From Streptomyces albus subsp. chlorinus (GTDB taxonomy: Bacteria > Actinomycetota > Actinomycetes > Streptomycetales > Streptomycetaceae), in the NCBI RefSeq assembly GCF_013302895.1, contig NZ_VJOK01000001.1, positions 4,494,048-4,543,851 of the forward strand: a DNA stretch of 49,804 nucleotides, written 5' to 3'. Below the pieces are notes generated by a model. The model was not told the origin of the DNA, did no database searches, and saw nothing but the letters and a program-made list of their open reading frames with translations. The position numbers and the translations under genes are program-made. Below are positions 29,272 through 38,592 of the stretch, piece by piece; positions within the stretch are counted from its first letter, which is position 1, and each line of letters starts with the position of its first letter.

Positions 29272-29605
29272 CGTGCGCTCCCCCTCGTTCCCTGCTCGTT
29301 CCCCCACGTGCGCCTTCCCCACTCGCCCCGCCGTCTTCTCCGCCTCAGCATTCCAGACCTCCCTTCCCGGGGCGGCGGACGCGCCCCTGCCGCCCCCCTG
29401 TCGCGGCGGCTCGCGGCCCCGGCCCCGTCGCGGCTCGCGACCCAGCACCCGTCGCCCGGCCCCCGCCGCTCGCGGCGGCTCCGACGCTCGGCCCCGTAGC
29501 TCGCTCGGCCCCGTAGCTCGCTCGGCCCCGTAGCTCGCGCGGTGCCCTAGCTCGGAGTGGTGCCGTCGGCGGCCGGGGGTGCGGCGCGCGGCACCGGCCG
29601 GTCCG
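29272..29605. other. spacer between kinase and regulator genes, repeat-rich
   Basis: 334 bases without a convincing gene; the regulator frame stays open upstream but there is no domain or SD there. It holds a four-unit 17-bp tandem repeat (29487-29554), nested CGCGGCGGCTCGCGG blocks (about 29400-29480) and two GGGAACGAG copies read on the minus strand just before the regulator start. Confidence 0.6.
29487..29554. repeat. 17-bp tandem repeat, three exact copies and one diverged
   Basis: CTCGGCCCCGTAGCTCG occurs exactly at 29487-29503, 29504-29520 and 29521-29537; a diverged fourth copy is at 29538-29554. Confidence 0.92.
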
Positions 29606-30937
29606 TCACCGCCAGGGCAGCTCCGCCGTCACCGTCGTCGGGCCCCCGGCCGGGGAGTCCACCACCAGCAGGCCGTCCACGGCGCCGAGCCGGTCGGCGA
29701 GCCCCGCGAGTCCGGAGCCGCCCTCCACCGAGGCGCCCCCCTTCCCGTCGTCCACCACCTGGATCAGCAGCCGCTCCTCGTTGCGCCATATCTCCACCGT
29801 CGCCCGCCGGGCCGCGCTGTGCTTGCTGATGTTCTGGAGCAGCTCGGAGACGGTGAAGTAGGCGATCCCCTCGATCGCCGCGGCGGGCCGGCCGGGCAGC
29901 TCCACGGTGACCGCGACCGGCACCGTGCAGCGGGCGGCGAGGGCGGAGAGCGCCGGCCCCAGACCCCGGTCGGTCAGGATCGCCGGATGGATGCCCCGCG
30001 CGAGATCCCGCAGCTCCTGCAGGGCGAGCTTCACCTCGCCGTGTGCCTCCTCCACCACCGCGGCCGCCGCCCGCGGGTCCTCGTCGAGCTTCTCCTTCGC
30101 CATTCCCAGCCCCATGGCCAGGGACACCAGCCGGGCCTGGGCCCCGTCGTGCAGATCCCGCTCGATACGGCGCAGATCGGCTGCCGCCGTGTCCACGACC
30201 ACCCCGCGGTCCGTCTCCAGCTCCGTCACCCGCGCCGCCAGCGACGAGGGCCCCAGCAGGCCGCCGACCAGCAGCTTGTCCACCTGCACCAGGCCGCGTA
30301 CCAGCCACGGTGCCAACAGGACGACCACCAGGCCGCACGCCGCGATGACGGCCAGTTCGGCGCCGCCGTCCAGCACCCGGGACCCTTCCTGGCGGGGTGA
30401 GGCGATGGTGATGCCGTCGCCGACCTGGAGCGCCGGATGGTCCACGTAAGCGGGGAAGAACCACTCCCACAGCGGGAAGGTCAGCATCGCCCAGCCCACC
30501 ACCCAGGCCGACAGCCCCGCCATGCAGCTGAAGACCGACCAGGGCAGGTGCAGCAGCGTGTAGAGCAGGTGCCGCCAGGAGACGCCGCTGCGCAGCAGGG
30601 CGGATATCCACGACATCGCCCCGCTCGACCGCCGCAGCGTCCGCACCGGCTCCGGCTCGGCCACCTCCAGCCCCAGCAGCGCCCGCGCCCGCCCCCGCTC
30701 CAGATGCCCCAGCGCCCGGCAGCCCGCCAGCCCCACCGCCAGCACGGGCAGCCCGATGAACGTCACCAGCAGCACGGAGCCGAAGAGGAGGGCGCAGAAC
30801 GCGTAGCTGAAGCCGATGCACGCCAGGGGCAGCCCCGAGGCGACATACCCCAGCTCGCGCATCGACCGCCGGGCCACCGGGGCCCGCACGGCGACGAGCC
30901 ACCAGGGCCGGTGCCGGACTGGAATCGCTGTGCTCAT
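29606..30937 (-). CDS. sensor histidine kinase (NarL-type partner, HisKA_3)
   Basis: 443 residues from ATG 30937. The N-terminal half is a membrane sensor with four or so helices (about 33-75, 130-160, 193-215) and no large extracellular domain, of the putative-sensor type common in actinomycete kinases. The dimerisation/phospho-acceptor helix has His263 ([18 protein letters not shown]). The ATPase domain has Glu365 and Asn369 ([11 protein letters not shown]), DDGKGG (396-401) and [10 protein letters not shown] (408-417). It should phosphorylate the response regulator encoded downstream. The signal is unknown; a membrane-embedded sensor would suit envelope or redox/quinone cues, but nothing in the sequence shows this. 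It is divergent from nuoA2. Confidence 0.93.
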   Translation of the reverse strand: MSTAIPVRHRPWWLVAVRAPVARRSMRELGYVASGLPLACIGFSYAFCALLFGSVLLVTFIGLPVLAVGLAGCRALGHLERGRARALLGLEVAEPEPVRTLRRSSGAMSWISALLRSGVSWRHLLYTLLHLPWSVFSCMAGLSAWVVGWAMLTFPLWEWFFPAYVDHPALQVGDGITIASPRQEGSRVLDGGAELAVIAACGLVVVLLAPWLVRGLVQVDKLLVGGLLGPSSLAARVTELETDRGVVVDTAAADLRRIERDLHDGAQARLVSLAMGLGMAKEKLDEDPRAAAAVVEEAHGEVKLALQELRDLARGIHPAILTDRGLGPALSALAARCTVPVAVTVELPGRPAAAIEGIAYFTVSELLQNISKHSAARRATVEIWRNEERLLIQVVDDGKGGASVEGGSGLAGLADRLGAVDGLLVVDSPAGGPTTVTAELPWR

Positions 30938-31022
30938 GACTCAAGGATCCCCGGCCCCGGACCGGCCGGTAATAGCGTCAGCTGGAGTCCTCAGGGTGGG
31001 GTTAGCCCTACCCCCCGGCACC

Positions 31023-31226
31023 CTCGCCCGACGACTCCGCCTCGCCCGACGACTCCGCCTCGGCCGACGACTCCGCGCCTCGGCCGACGGCCGCTTCCGC
31101 TCTCGGCCGAGGATCGCTTCCGCTGTCGGCCGACGGCCCCGCACCCTCGGCCGACGGCCGCTTCCGCTCTCGGCCGACGATCGCCTCCGCCCCCGGCCGA
31201 CGGACCGCCTCCGCTCCCGGCCGAGT
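31023..31226. repeat. degenerate CGGCCGACG repeat field
   Basis: It begins with three 18-bp units (31023-31040, 31041-31058, 31059-31076; CTCGCCCGACGACTCCGC), then diverges. A 32-base block at 31079-31110 recurs exactly at 31146-31177 (period 67). The core TCGGCCGA(C/G) recurs to the end. Confidence 0.85.
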
Positions 31227-31247
31227 GCTGGCCCCACGCCCTTACCG

Positions 31248-31316
31248 CCGGCGGGCTCCGTGCCCTCGGCGGCCGGCCCTCCCCGTGCGGGGCGCCGAGG
31301 GAACGGAGCCCGCCGG
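31248..31316. promoter_or_regulatory. large stem-loop upstream of nuoA2
   Basis: Arms of 24 bases (31248-31271 and 31293-31316) pair with a single mismatch. The loop holds its own CCCC/GGGG stem (31281-31284 with 31289-31292). It ends 49 bases before the TACACT box. It could insulate the divergent units, end transcription, or be a regulatory structure. Confidence 0.75.
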
Positions 31317-31365
31317 GGGGGTCCCGGAGTGTGACGGGGCTGTCCTCGGGGAGTGCGGCAGGGCC

Positions 31366-31371
31366 TACACT
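31366..31371 (+). promoter_or_regulatory. candidate -10 box of nuo cluster 2
   Basis: TACACT fits TAnnnT and would give a leader of about 42 bases before GTG 31420. No clear -35 is seen at normal spacing. Confidence 0.4.
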
Positions 31372-31419
31372 CCGTGCGTACAGATCGTCGAACGTCTACA
31401 CCGACACAGGACGGGACAA

Positions 31420-31791
31420 GTGCCGGACTACTTCCACGGCTATTCGGTCGTCGGGCTGGTGGCCGTCGTCGGTGTGCTCTTCGTCGGCGCGGCTTTCTCG
31501 GCCGGCCGGCTGCTGCGGCCGGTGGTCCCCACGCGGGAGAAGATGCTGACGTACGAGTGCGGCGTCGACCCGGTCGGCGAGGGCTGGGCGCACACGCAGG
31601 TCCGCTACTACGTCTACGCCTTCCTGTACGTCGTCTTCGCCGTCGACTCCGTCTTCCTCTTCCCCTGGGCCACGGTCTTCGCCGCGCCCGGTTTCGGCGG
31701 GATCACGCTCGCGGAGATGTTCCTCTTCCTCGGCTTCCTGGCCGTCGGCCTGCTGTACGCGTACAAGAAGGGCGTCCTGGAATGGACGTAA
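31420..31791 (+). CDS. nuoA2: NADH-quinone oxidoreductase subunit A (cluster 2)
   Basis: 123 residues from GTG 31420, with SD AGGACGGG. NuoA (ND3) is a three-helix membrane subunit; the loop after helix 1 contacts the quinone site. The loop motif is present as [20 protein letters not shown], including the conserved Cys, followed by two helices ([21 protein letters not shown] and the [19 protein letters not shown] end). Length is normal. It is the first gene of an operon without nuoD, E, F or G and overlaps nuoB2 by 10 bases. Confidence 0.95.
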   Translation: MPDYFHGYSVVGLVAVVGVLFVGAAFSAGRLLRPVVPTREKMLTYECGVDPVGEGWAHTQVRYYVYAFLYVVFAVDSVFLFPWATVFAAPGFGGITLAEMFLFLGFLAVGLLYAYKKGVLEWT

Positions 31792-32441
31792 CGCACACCC
31801 CGAGCCCCGCCGCGACGCCGCCGGAGGCCCAGGGCCGCCCCCAGCTCGGCCTGCTCTCGCGCCTGGCGCCCGAACCGATGAAGGTGGTTCTCAACTGGGG
31901 CCGCCGCTACAGCCTCTGGGTCTTCAACTTCGGCCTGGCCTGCTGCGCGATCGAGTTCATCGCCGCGTCGATGGCCCGGCACGACTTCATCCGGCTCGGC
32001 GTCATCCCCTTCGCGCCCGGGCCCCGGCAGGCCGACCTGATGGTGGTCTCCGGCACGGTCACCGACAAGATGGCCCCCGCCGTCAAACGTCTCTACGAGC
32101 AGATGCCGGAGCCCAAGTACGTCATCTCCTTCGGCGCCTGCTCCAACTGCGGCGGCCCCTACTGGGACTCCTACGCGGTCACCAAGGGCGTCGACCAGAT
32201 CATCCCCGTGGACGTGTACGTGCCCGGCTGCCCGCCCCGGCCCGAAGCGCTGCTCCAGGGGGTGCTCAAGCTCCAGGAGAAGATCGCCGCCGAGTCCACG
32301 GCCGACCGGTACGCACGGAGCGGCGGCCCCTCCGCCGGTGCCCTCACCAGCGGCCTGGTGGCCCCGCCGGCCGCGCCCCCGTCCCCCGCGCCGGCGCGTG
32401 AGCGGCACCCGGACGGTGACGCCGGGGAGGGCGGACGGTGA
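31782..32441 (+). CDS. nuoB2: NADH-quinone oxidoreductase subunit B, cluster N2 (cluster 2)
   Basis: 219 residues from ATG 31782. NuoB (PSST) holds the terminal [4Fe-4S] cluster N2 that reduces quinone. All four ligands are present: the Cys pair in GLACCAIEF (about residues 51-52), Cys in FGACSNCGG (about 117) and Cys in VPGCPPRPE (about 147). The basic segment [21 protein letters not shown] that helps form the quinone pocket is also kept. The C-terminal 50 residues are Ala/Pro-rich and probably disordered. It should still pass electrons from NuoI2, so the electron wire is complete at this end. Confidence 0.95.
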   Translation: MDVTHTPSPAATPPEAQGRPQLGLLSRLAPEPMKVVLNWGRRYSLWVFNFGLACCAIEFIAASMARHDFIRLGVIPFAPGPRQADLMVVSGTVTDKMAPAVKRLYEQMPEPKYVISFGACSNCGGPYWDSYAVTKGVDQIIPVDVYVPGCPPRPEALLQGVLKLQEKIAAESTADRYARSGGPSAGALTSGLVAPPAAPPSPAPARERHPDGDAGEGGR

Positions 32442-33829
32442 CCCCGCCGCCCCAGAACCCCCGGAACGAGCCGCCGCAGAACCCCCGGAACGAGCCGCCC
32501 CGGAACCCCGGGAACGAGCCGTCCCAGACCCCCGCGGCCGAGCCGTCCCGGCACCCGGGCCGGCTGCCCCGCGCGGCCGACGAGCTGTTCGGCGAGGGCG
32601 CCACGGCCGAGGAGGCGTACGGGCTGCTCACCGTCGACGTACCCGCGGACGCCTGGCTGTCCGCGCTGACCACGGCCCGCGACGAACTGGGCTGTACCTT
32701 CTTCGACTGGCTCAGCGCGGTGGACGAGCCGGGCACCGGACTGCAAATCTGCGCACACCTGGTGGCGCTGCCCGCGCCCGGCACTCAGCTGCGCCGGCTG
32801 CTCCTGCGCACGACTGTCCCGCACGAGGCCCCCGTCCTGCCCACCGCCACGGAGGTGTACGCGGGCGCTGCCTGGCACGAGCGGGAGACCCACGAGATGT
32901 TCGGCGTCGACTTCCCGGGCCATCCGCACCTGGTGCCCCTGCTGCTGCCCGACACGTTCGAGGGACATCCGCTCCGCAAGGACTTCGTGCTCGCGGCCCG
33001 CGTCGCCAAGGCGTGGCCCGGCGCCAAGGAGCCCGGCGAGTCGGGCCACGGCGGCCCCAAGCGCCGCCAGATGCTGCCGCCCGGCGTGCCCGACCCCAAC
33101 GAGTGGGGCCCGCTCAAGGGCCAGCTGCCCCCTGCCCCCACCCGCGAGCGCACCCGTCGTGCCACGGGGGACACTCCGCGCCGTACGCGCGGCGCCGGGG
33201 CGGGCTCGGCGTCCCAGCGCGGCGGCGCGACCGGTACGGGGGGTGCTCCGGACGGGGCCGCTCCGCGCGAGGGCACCCCGCCCGGGGCGGCTGCACCGCG
33301 CAGGCCGCGCCGTACCCGTTCGGCCAGTGGCGGATCGGCCTCCCAGCGCGCGGCCGGACAGCCCCCGGCAGCCGGGAAGCCGCCCGCACAGCAGGAGCGT
33401 CCGGCGGACGAGACCGGTACCACCAGCGGCACCACCGAGGAGGAGCGCTCCTTCGACGAGCGCGCCACCGGCGCACGCTCCCGGAGGGAACAGTCCGGCG
33501 GCGGGCGCCCCACGGGCGGCACTCGCGGGGCCCCGCGCTCCACCGACGCCCCCTGGCACCACGCCCGTCCGGCCGGTGAGGAAACCGCCGTACCGGACGA
33601 CAACGGCACCGCCGTACCGGACGAAGACGGCACCGTCGTACCGGACGCCGGAGGCACCGGTGCCGCCGGCCACAGCAGCGCCGACAGCGATGCCGGACGC
33701 GACAGCGCCGACAGCGACGGCCGACACGACGGCAACGGCGGCTCCGACAGCGGCACCGGCTCCGACAACGACGGCGGCTCCGACAGCGACGCAGGCGACG
33801 GCGGCGACGACAGGGGGGACGGGCTCTGA
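32438..33829 (+). CDS. nuoC2: NuoC-like subunit with very long disordered tails (cluster 2)
   Basis: 463 residues from GTG 32438, overlapping nuoB2 as GTGA. NuoC (30-kDa subunit) is a scaffold of the hydrophilic arm. Only residues about 45-200 resemble NuoC, with the signature [17 protein letters not shown] and [16 protein letters not shown] (147-182). Before it is a 40-residue Pro/Asn tail built on three 8-residue PPQNPRNE repeats. After it come about 260 residues rich in Gly, Thr, Arg, Asp and Ser, ending in an acidic Ser/Asp/Gly run, with three [12 protein letters not shown] repeats. NuoC is usually 180-250 residues. I see no NuoD (49-kDa) domain, so it is not a NuoCD fusion. Confidence 0.85.
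   Translation: MTPPPQNPRNEPPQNPRNEPPRNPGNEPSQTPAAEPSRHPGRLPRAADELFGEGATAEEAYGLLTVDVPADAWLSALTTARDELGCTFFDWLSAVDEPGTGLQICAHLVALPAPGTQLRRLLLRTTVPHEAPVLPTATEVYAGAAWHERETHEMFGVDFPGHPHLVPLLLPDTFEGHPLRKDFVLAARVAKAWPGAKEPGESGHGGPKRRQMLPPGVPDPNEWGPLKGQLPPAPTRERTRRATGDTPRRTRGAGAGSASQRGGATGTGGAPDGAAPREGTPPGAAAPRRPRRTRSASGGSASQRAAGQPPAAGKPPAQQERPADETGTTSGTTEEERSFDERATGARSRREQSGGGRPTGGTRGAPRSTDAPWHHARPAGEETAVPDDNGTAVPDEDGTVVPDAGGTGAAGHSSADSDAGRDSADSDGRHDGNGGSDSGTGSDNDGGSDSDAGDGGDDRGDGL
32447..32518 (+). repeat. three 24-bp repeats in the nuoC2 N-terminus
   Basis: Units at 32447-32470, 32471-32494 and 32495-32518, in frame, encode [12 protein letters not shown] octapeptides. Confidence 0.9.
33584..33655 (+). 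repeat. three 24-bp repeats in the nuoC2 tail
   Basis: Units at 33584-33607, 33608-33631 and 33632-33655, in frame, encode [16 protein letters not shown] and TVVPDAGG. Confidence 0.9.
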
Positions 33830-34785
33830 TGGACGCCCTCGATGTGACCGTCCGGATCCTCGCCGTCCTGCTCGCCTTCCTCCTGCTGCCTCTGCTCGTG
33901 GGGCAGGCCGAGCACAAGGTCATGGCCCATATGCAGGGCCGGGTCGGCCCCATGTACGCGGGCGGGTTCCACGGGTGGGCCCAGCTCGTGGCCGACGGGG
34001 TGAAGTTCGCGCAGAAGGAGGACATCGTCCCCGACGGCGCCGACCGGCGCGTCTTCCAGCTCGCGCCCGCCCTCGCGCTGATCCCCTACCTGCTCGTCCT
34101 CGTCGCGATCCCGGTGGCACCGGGTGGGGGCGTGGCGCAGGCGCTGGATACGGGCATCTTCTTCGTGCTGGCCGTCATGGGAGTCGGCATCCTCGGCTCG
34201 CTGATGGGCGGCTGGGCGTCGGCCAACAAGTTCTCCCTGCTCGGCGGCCTGCGCACCGCGGCCCAGCTGATGGCGTACGAGCTGCCGATGCTGCTGGCCG
34301 CCGCCTCCGTCGCCATGGCGGCGGGCACCCTCTCCCTGCCGGGCATCCTCGGTGCATGGGAGTGGTGGTGGCTGCCGTGGCAGATCATCGGCGGTGCCGT
34401 CTTCTTCACGGCCGGCCTCGCCGAGCTGCAGCGCCCGCCCTTCGACGCGCCCGTCGCCGACTCGGAGATCATCTTCGGCGCGTACACCGAGTACACCGGG
34501 CTGCGCTTCGCGCTCTTCCTGCTCGCCGAGTACGCGGGCATCGTCGTCCTGTCCGCGCTCACCGCGGTGCTCTTCCTCGGCGGCTGGCACGGCCCCTTCG
34601 CCGGCGGCCTGGGCTGGCTGTGGATGCTGCTCAAGACGGGCGTCCTGGCCTTCGGCGTCATCTGGCTGCGGGTCAGCTACCCCCGGCTGCGCGAGGACCA
34701 GATCCAGCGGCTGGCCTGGACCGCGCTCGTCCCGCTGGCCCTCTTCCAGATCGCCCTCACCGGTGTCGTCAAGGTGGTGATGTGA
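33829..34785 (+). CDS. nuoH2: NADH-quinone oxidoreductase subunit H (cluster 2)
   Basis: 318 residues from ATG 33829, sharing one base with the nuoC2 stop. It is the membrane subunit joining the two arms. [20 protein letters not shown] and [13 protein letters not shown] match the family N-terminal region. The loop corresponding to [16 protein letters not shown] of NuoH1 reads [17 protein letters not shown] here, so one of the acidic positions facing the quinone/E-channel is Val. About eight helices are present and there is no long tail, unlike NuoH1. It overlaps nuoI2 by four bases. Confidence 0.94.
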   Translation: MDALDVTVRILAVLLAFLLLPLLVGQAEHKVMAHMQGRVGPMYAGGFHGWAQLVADGVKFAQKEDIVPDGADRRVFQLAPALALIPYLLVLVAIPVAPGGGVAQALDTGIFFVLAVMGVGILGSLMGGWASANKFSLLGGLRTAAQLMAYELPMLLAAASVAMAAGTLSLPGILGAWEWWWLPWQIIGGAVFFTAGLAELQRPPFDAPVADSEIIFGAYTEYTGLRFALFLLAEYAGIVVLSALTAVLFLGGWHGPFAGGLGWLWMLLKTGVLAFGVIWLRVSYPRLREDQIQRLAWTALVPLALFQIALTGVVKVVM

Positions 34786-35474
34786 CCGTGGCCCCCACGT
34801 CCGCTGAGCGCGGCCCCCACGGCGGGACGGGCACCGGGCCCGCCCGCCCCTCGCGCGGGGTCTTCGGCTCAGGGCTCGCCAAGGGCCTGGCCGTCACCCT
34901 CCGGACGATGACCCGGCGCTCGGTCACCGAGCACTACCCCGACGCGCAGCCCGAACTGCCGCCCCGCAGCAGGGGCGTCATCGGCCTCTTCGAGGAGAAC
35001 TGCACCGTCTGCATGCTCTGCGCCCGCGAGTGCCCCGACTGGTGCATCTACATCGACTCCCACAAGGAGACGGTGCCGCCCGCCGCGCCGGGAGGACGCG
35101 AGCGCAGCCGCAACGTGCTGGACCGGTTCGCCATCGACTTCGCCCTGTGCATGTACTGCGGTATCTGCATCGAGGTGTGCCCTTTCGACGCGCTGTTCTG
35201 GTCCCCCGAGTTCGAGTACGCGGAGACCGACATCCGGGAGCTGACCCACGAGCGGGACAAGCTGCGCGAGTGGATGTGGACCGTGCCCGAGCCGCCCCCG
35301 CTGGACGAGGGCGCCGAGGAGGCCAAGGAGCTGGCAGCGGCCCGCAAGGCGGCCGACAAGGCCGCCCAGGCGGCCACCGCCGACCGCCTCGCCGCCCACC
35401 GCGAACAGCCCGCCCAGGCGACGGACGAGGGCCCCGGCGCGTCCGGCCCCCACCCGCGGGGCGGTGACGAGTGA
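34782..35474 (+). CDS. nuoI2: NADH-quinone oxidoreductase subunit I, 2x[4Fe-4S] (cluster 2)
   Basis: 230 residues from GTG 34782. A ferredoxin-type subunit with two complete motifs, [12 protein letters not shown] (about 72-83) and [12 protein letters not shown] (about 124-135), and the N-terminal amphipathic helix ([19 protein letters not shown]). The C-terminal 70 residues are Ala/Lys/Glu-rich, likely helical or coiled. With no NuoE/F/G encoded nearby, this would be the natural docking and entry point for reduced ferredoxin if the complex is ferredoxin-driven, as proposed for 11-subunit-type complexes. That is inference. Confidence 0.94.
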   Translation: MTVAPTSAERGPHGGTGTGPARPSRGVFGSGLAKGLAVTLRTMTRRSVTEHYPDAQPELPPRSRGVIGLFEENCTVCMLCARECPDWCIYIDSHKETVPPAAPGGRERSRNVLDRFAIDFALCMYCGICIEVCPFDALFWSPEFEYAETDIRELTHERDKLREWMWTVPEPPPLDEGAEEAKELAAARKAADKAAQAATADRLAAHREQPAQATDEGPGASGPHPRGGDE

Positions 35475-36046
35475 ACCCGGTCGTCCCTCAGCCGCTCGCC
35501 GCCGGGCACCCCGGTTTCCTCTCCGCGACCGGCGTCGAGGTCGTCTTCCTGCTGGTCGGGCTGGTCATCCTCGGAGCCGCGCTGGTCACCGTCACCACCA
35601 AGCAGCTCGTGCACGCGGCGCTGTGGCTGGTGGTCGCGCTCGGCGGGATCGCCGTCGAATACCTGCTGCTGACCGCCGAGTTCATCGCCTGGGTGCAGGT
35701 GCTGATCTACGTCGGTTCCGTCGTCGTCCTGCTCCTCTTCGGTCTCATGCTGACCAGGGCCCCCATCGGGCGCTCGCCCGACGCCGACTCGGGCAACCGC
35801 TGGGTCGCGCTCACCGTCGCCCTCGCCGCGGCGGCCACCCTCGTCACCGTCGTCATCGACGCCTTCCGCGCCACATGGATCGACCTGGAGCAGCGCACCG
35901 GACCCGGGAAGGGCTCCTCCGAGGTGACCGGCACGGCCCTGTTCCGGCACTGGGTGCTGCCCTTCGAGGCGCTCTCGGTGCTCCTCCTCGCCGCACTCGT
36001 CGGCGCCATCGTCCTCTCCCGGCGGCAGAAGGCGGGTGAGCGCTGA
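35471..36046 (+). CDS. nuoJ2: NADH-quinone oxidoreductase subunit J (cluster 2)
   Basis: 191 residues from GTG 35471 (overlapping the nuoI2 stop). A five-helix ND6-type subunit with [20 protein letters not shown] as the conserved third-helix region. Unlike NuoJ1 it ends soon after the last helix. Pairwise overlaps on both sides (GTGA with nuoI2, one base with nuoK2) show tight operon structure. Confidence 0.94.
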   Translation: MNPVVPQPLAAGHPGFLSATGVEVVFLLVGLVILGAALVTVTTKQLVHAALWLVVALGGIAVEYLLLTAEFIAWVQVLIYVGSVVVLLLFGLMLTRAPIGRSPDADSGNRWVALTVALAAAATLVTVVIDAFRATWIDLEQRTGPGKGSSEVTGTALFRHWVLPFEALSVLLLAALVGAIVLSRRQKAGER

Positions 36047-36486
36047 TGCACCTCGCCTATCCCGCCGTGCTCGCCGTCCTCCTCTTCTGCGTCGGCCTCT
36101 ACGGCGTCCTCGCGCGCCGCAACGCCGTCCTCGTGCTCATGGCGGTCGAGCTGATGCTCAACGCCGTCAACCTCAACCTCGTCGCCTTCGACGCCTGGCT
36201 CCGCGACACGCTGCACGCGGGCCAGGCGCTCACCCTCTTCACCATCGCGATCGCCGCAGCCGAGATCGGCATCGGTCTGGCCATCGTGCTGCTCGTCCAC
36301 CGCAACCGCGGCAGCTCCGACATCGACCGGCTCAGGGACCTGAGCGAGGGCGGCGGCCCCTCGACGGGCGACCCCGGCGGCGGTTCACGCGAGGAGACCA
36401 GCGTGACACCCGCCACTGACAACGACACCGGGAACGGCCCCGACCAGGGCGTTCCGGAGTCCGCCGCAGGGAGGCGGCCAGCGTGA
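36046..36486 (+). CDS. nuoK2: NADH-quinone oxidoreductase subunit K (cluster 2)
   Basis: 146 residues from ATG 36046. The three-helix core (about 1-95) keeps both buried Glu ([18 protein letters not shown] and [19 protein letters not shown]). A hydrophilic tail of about 50 residues, rich in Gly, Asp and Thr, follows; NuoK is normally near 100 residues, as in cluster 1. The tail is probably disordered and cytoplasmic. It overlaps nuoL2 as GTGA. Confidence 0.94.
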   Translation: MHLAYPAVLAVLLFCVGLYGVLARRNAVLVLMAVELMLNAVNLNLVAFDAWLRDTLHAGQALTLFTIAIAAAEIGIGLAIVLLVHRNRGSSDIDRLRDLSEGGGPSTGDPGGGSREETSVTPATDNDTGNGPDQGVPESAAGRRPA

Positions 36487-38591
36487 GCACCACGACACTC
36501 GCAGCGCTCGTCCCGGCCCTCCCCGCCCTCGGCGCGCTCGCCGGGCTGCTGCTCGGCCGCCGCGCCCCGGGGTTCGTCCGCCCGCTCGCCGTCCTGCCCA
36601 CCCTCGCCGCCGCTGTCCTCGCGGTCGTCGTCGCCGTCCGCCAGGGCGGCGGGGAACCGGTGCGCGCCGCGACGGAGCTGGCCCCCACCGGCAACGACGC
36701 GCTGCCCGTCCAGCTCGCGCTGAACCTGGACGGTTTCGCCGTTCTCGTCGCCGTCCTCGTGGGGCTCGTCGCCACGTGCGTGCAGCTGTACTCGACCGGC
36801 TATCTGCGCGACGACCCGCGCTACGCGTCGTACGCGGCGCTGGTCTCGCTGTTCACGGCCGCGATGTTCCTGGTCGTCTACAGCGACGACCTGATCGTGC
36901 TGCTCGTCGGCTGGGAGGTCATGGGCATCTGCTCGTACTTCCTGGTCGGCCACTACTGGGAGACCCCGGCCGCGCGCTCGGCCTCCCTCAAGGCGTTCCT
37001 GGTCACCAAACTGGGTGACGTCCCGTTCCTCATCGGCATCCTGGCGCTGGCCTCCGAGGCGGGCAGCTTCCGCATCAGCACCGTCGTCACCCGGCTGACC
37101 TCCCCGCTGTCCGGCTTCGAGCCGGCCCACCCCACGCTGATCGCGCTGCTGCTCCTGGCCGGGGTCGCGGGCAAGTCGGCGCAGTTCCCGCTGCACACCT
37201 GGCTGCCCGACGCGATGGCGGGCCCGACACCGGTCTCCGCACTGATCCACGCGGCCACCATGGTCGCGGCAGGTGTGTACGCCGTGGCGCGCCTGCTGCC
37301 CGTCTTCGCGGCCTCCGCGGCCGCGCTCACCGTCCTCGCGGTGGTGGCCGCCCTCACCATGACCGGCTCCGCGCTCGCCGCGCTCGCCCAGGACGACATC
37401 AAACGGGTGCTCGCCTACTCGACCATCAGCCAGCTCGCCTACATGGCCGGGGCGCTGGCCGTCGCCGACCGGGGCGCCGCCGTCTTCCACCTGCTCACCC
37501 ACGGCGCGTTCAAGGGGCTGCTCTTCCTCGCCGCCGGTGTCCTCATCCACGCGGCCGGCACCAACTCGCTGACCGTCATGGCCCGCACCGGCGGCCTCGC
37601 CCGGCGGGCGCCCGACGCCTTCTGGACGATGAGTGTCGCGCTGCTCGCACTGGCCGCCGTCCCGCCGTTCTCCGGGTTCTTCTCCAAGGAGGCCGTCCTC
37701 GCGGCGGCGGAACACACCGCCTTCGGCACCGCTCATCCCCCGTTCGAGGGGGCGCACGCGGCTCCGGCGGGCGCCGGCTGGATCGTCCTGGTCGCGGGTC
37801 TGGTCACCGCCCTGCTGACCGCGGCGTACGCGATGCGCCTGTGGCTGCTCGCCGGAGCACCCGCGCGGTTGCGGGGAGTGGCCAGCCGCGGTGACCAGGC
37901 GGGGGGGACCGTGGAGCCCGGCACCGACAGCGCCGGGGCGCCGCTCGTCGTGGGCCCCGAGAAGGCCGCCGAGCACGTACCAGAGGAGGTGCCCCGACAG
38001 GCACCGGAGACGGTGCTCGCCCAGCCGGCGCCGGAACGCGAACACCACGGGCACCTGCGCGAGCCCGCCGTCATGACGGCCGTCCTGTGGGTGCTCGCCG
38101 TGCCCTCCCTCGCGCTCGGACTGGCATTCCCCGTCCTGCCCGACTGGTTCGACGGCGCCTCCCTCACCCCCACCCTGGCCACCTCTCTGCTCGCCACCGG
38201 CGTCGCCCTGGTGGGCGGCCTGCTCACCTATGCGACATGGCGGCACAGCACCGCCCTGGCCGCGCTCCGCCCCGGTCACGACGCCGACCCCGGTGTGATG
38301 CTGCTCGGACCGCTGCACCGGCACGCCGCCGCGGGCTTCCACCTGGACGCGCTCCACCGCGCCCTCGTCGTGCGGCCCCTCCACGGCGCCGCACGGCTCG
38401 TGCGCTTCCTGGACCGGGAGGTCGTCGACGGATACGTGACCGGTGCGGGACGCGGTGCGCGCCTGCTCGGTGCCGCCGTACGGCGCGCCCAGACGGGCAA
38501 CGTGCAGACCTATCTCGGCGCGCTGCTGACCGGCTCCCTGGTGCTCGCCGTCATCGCCGTCGTGGCCGCGACCGGAAACGGAGGGGCGTGA
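36483..38591 (+). CDS. nuoL2: NADH-quinone oxidoreductase subunit L (cluster 2)
   Basis: 702 residues from GTG 36483. Antiporter-like distal pump. The Glu helix is [20 protein letters not shown], the Lys segment is [20 protein letters not shown], and [17 protein letters not shown] carries the second-half His/Lys. The key proton-path residues are kept, so the pump looks functional. A hydrophilic insert of about 60 residues (Pro, Glu, Ala) sits between late helices near residue 465-520. It is 52 residues longer than NuoL1. Confidence 0.95.
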   Translation: MSTTTLAALVPALPALGALAGLLLGRRAPGFVRPLAVLPTLAAAVLAVVVAVRQGGGEPVRAATELAPTGNDALPVQLALNLDGFAVLVAVLVGLVATCVQLYSTGYLRDDPRYASYAALVSLFTAAMFLVVYSDDLIVLLVGWEVMGICSYFLVGHYWETPAARSASLKAFLVTKLGDVPFLIGILALASEAGSFRISTVVTRLTSPLSGFEPAHPTLIALLLLAGVAGKSAQFPLHTWLPDAMAGPTPVSALIHAATMVAAGVYAVARLLPVFAASAAALTVLAVVAALTMTGSALAALAQDDIKRVLAYSTISQLAYMAGALAVADRGAAVFHLLTHGAFKGLLFLAAGVLIHAAGTNSLTVMARTGGLARRAPDAFWTMSVALLALAAVPPFSGFFSKEAVLAAAEHTAFGTAHPPFEGAHAAPAGAGWIVLVAGLVTALLTAAYAMRLWLLAGAPARLRGVASRGDQAGGTVEPGTDSAGAPLVVGPEKAAEHVPEEVPRQAPETVLAQPAPEREHHGHLREPAVMTAVLWVLAVPSLALGLAFPVLPDWFDGASLTPTLATSLLATGVALVGGLLTYATWRHSTALAALRPGHDADPGVMLLGPLHRHAAAGFHLDALHRALVVRPLHGAARLVRFLDREVVDGYVTGAGRGARLLGAAVRRAQTGNVQTYLGALLTGSLVLAVIAVVAATGNGGA

Positions 38592-38592
38592 C

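Larger units (their letters stand above)
30938..31419. other. divergent control region, histidine kinase / nuo cluster 2
   Basis: 482 bases without a gene. In order: about 85 bases next to the kinase start, a degenerate repeat field (31023-31226), a large stem-loop (31248-31316), then a TACACT box (31366-31371) and the nuoA2 SD (AGGACGGG, near 31408). The mix of repeats and stem-loop is unusual for a promoter region. Confidence 0.65.

Noticed and set aside
29272..29448. longer N-terminus of the response regulator
   Set aside because: The extension is Arg/Gly-rich, has no SD, and the receiver domain starts exactly at GTG 29271, which has one.
31023..31226. CRISPR array
   Set aside because: Units are short, degenerate and contiguous, with no unique spacers of constant length and no cas genes.
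31353..31419. upstream start for NuoA2
   Set aside because: The extension crosses the candidate promoter and shows no NuoA similarity.
32438..33829. nuoC2 as a fused NuoCD
   Set aside because: After the NuoC signature the product is low-complexity sequence; none of the NuoD quinone-site segments is present.
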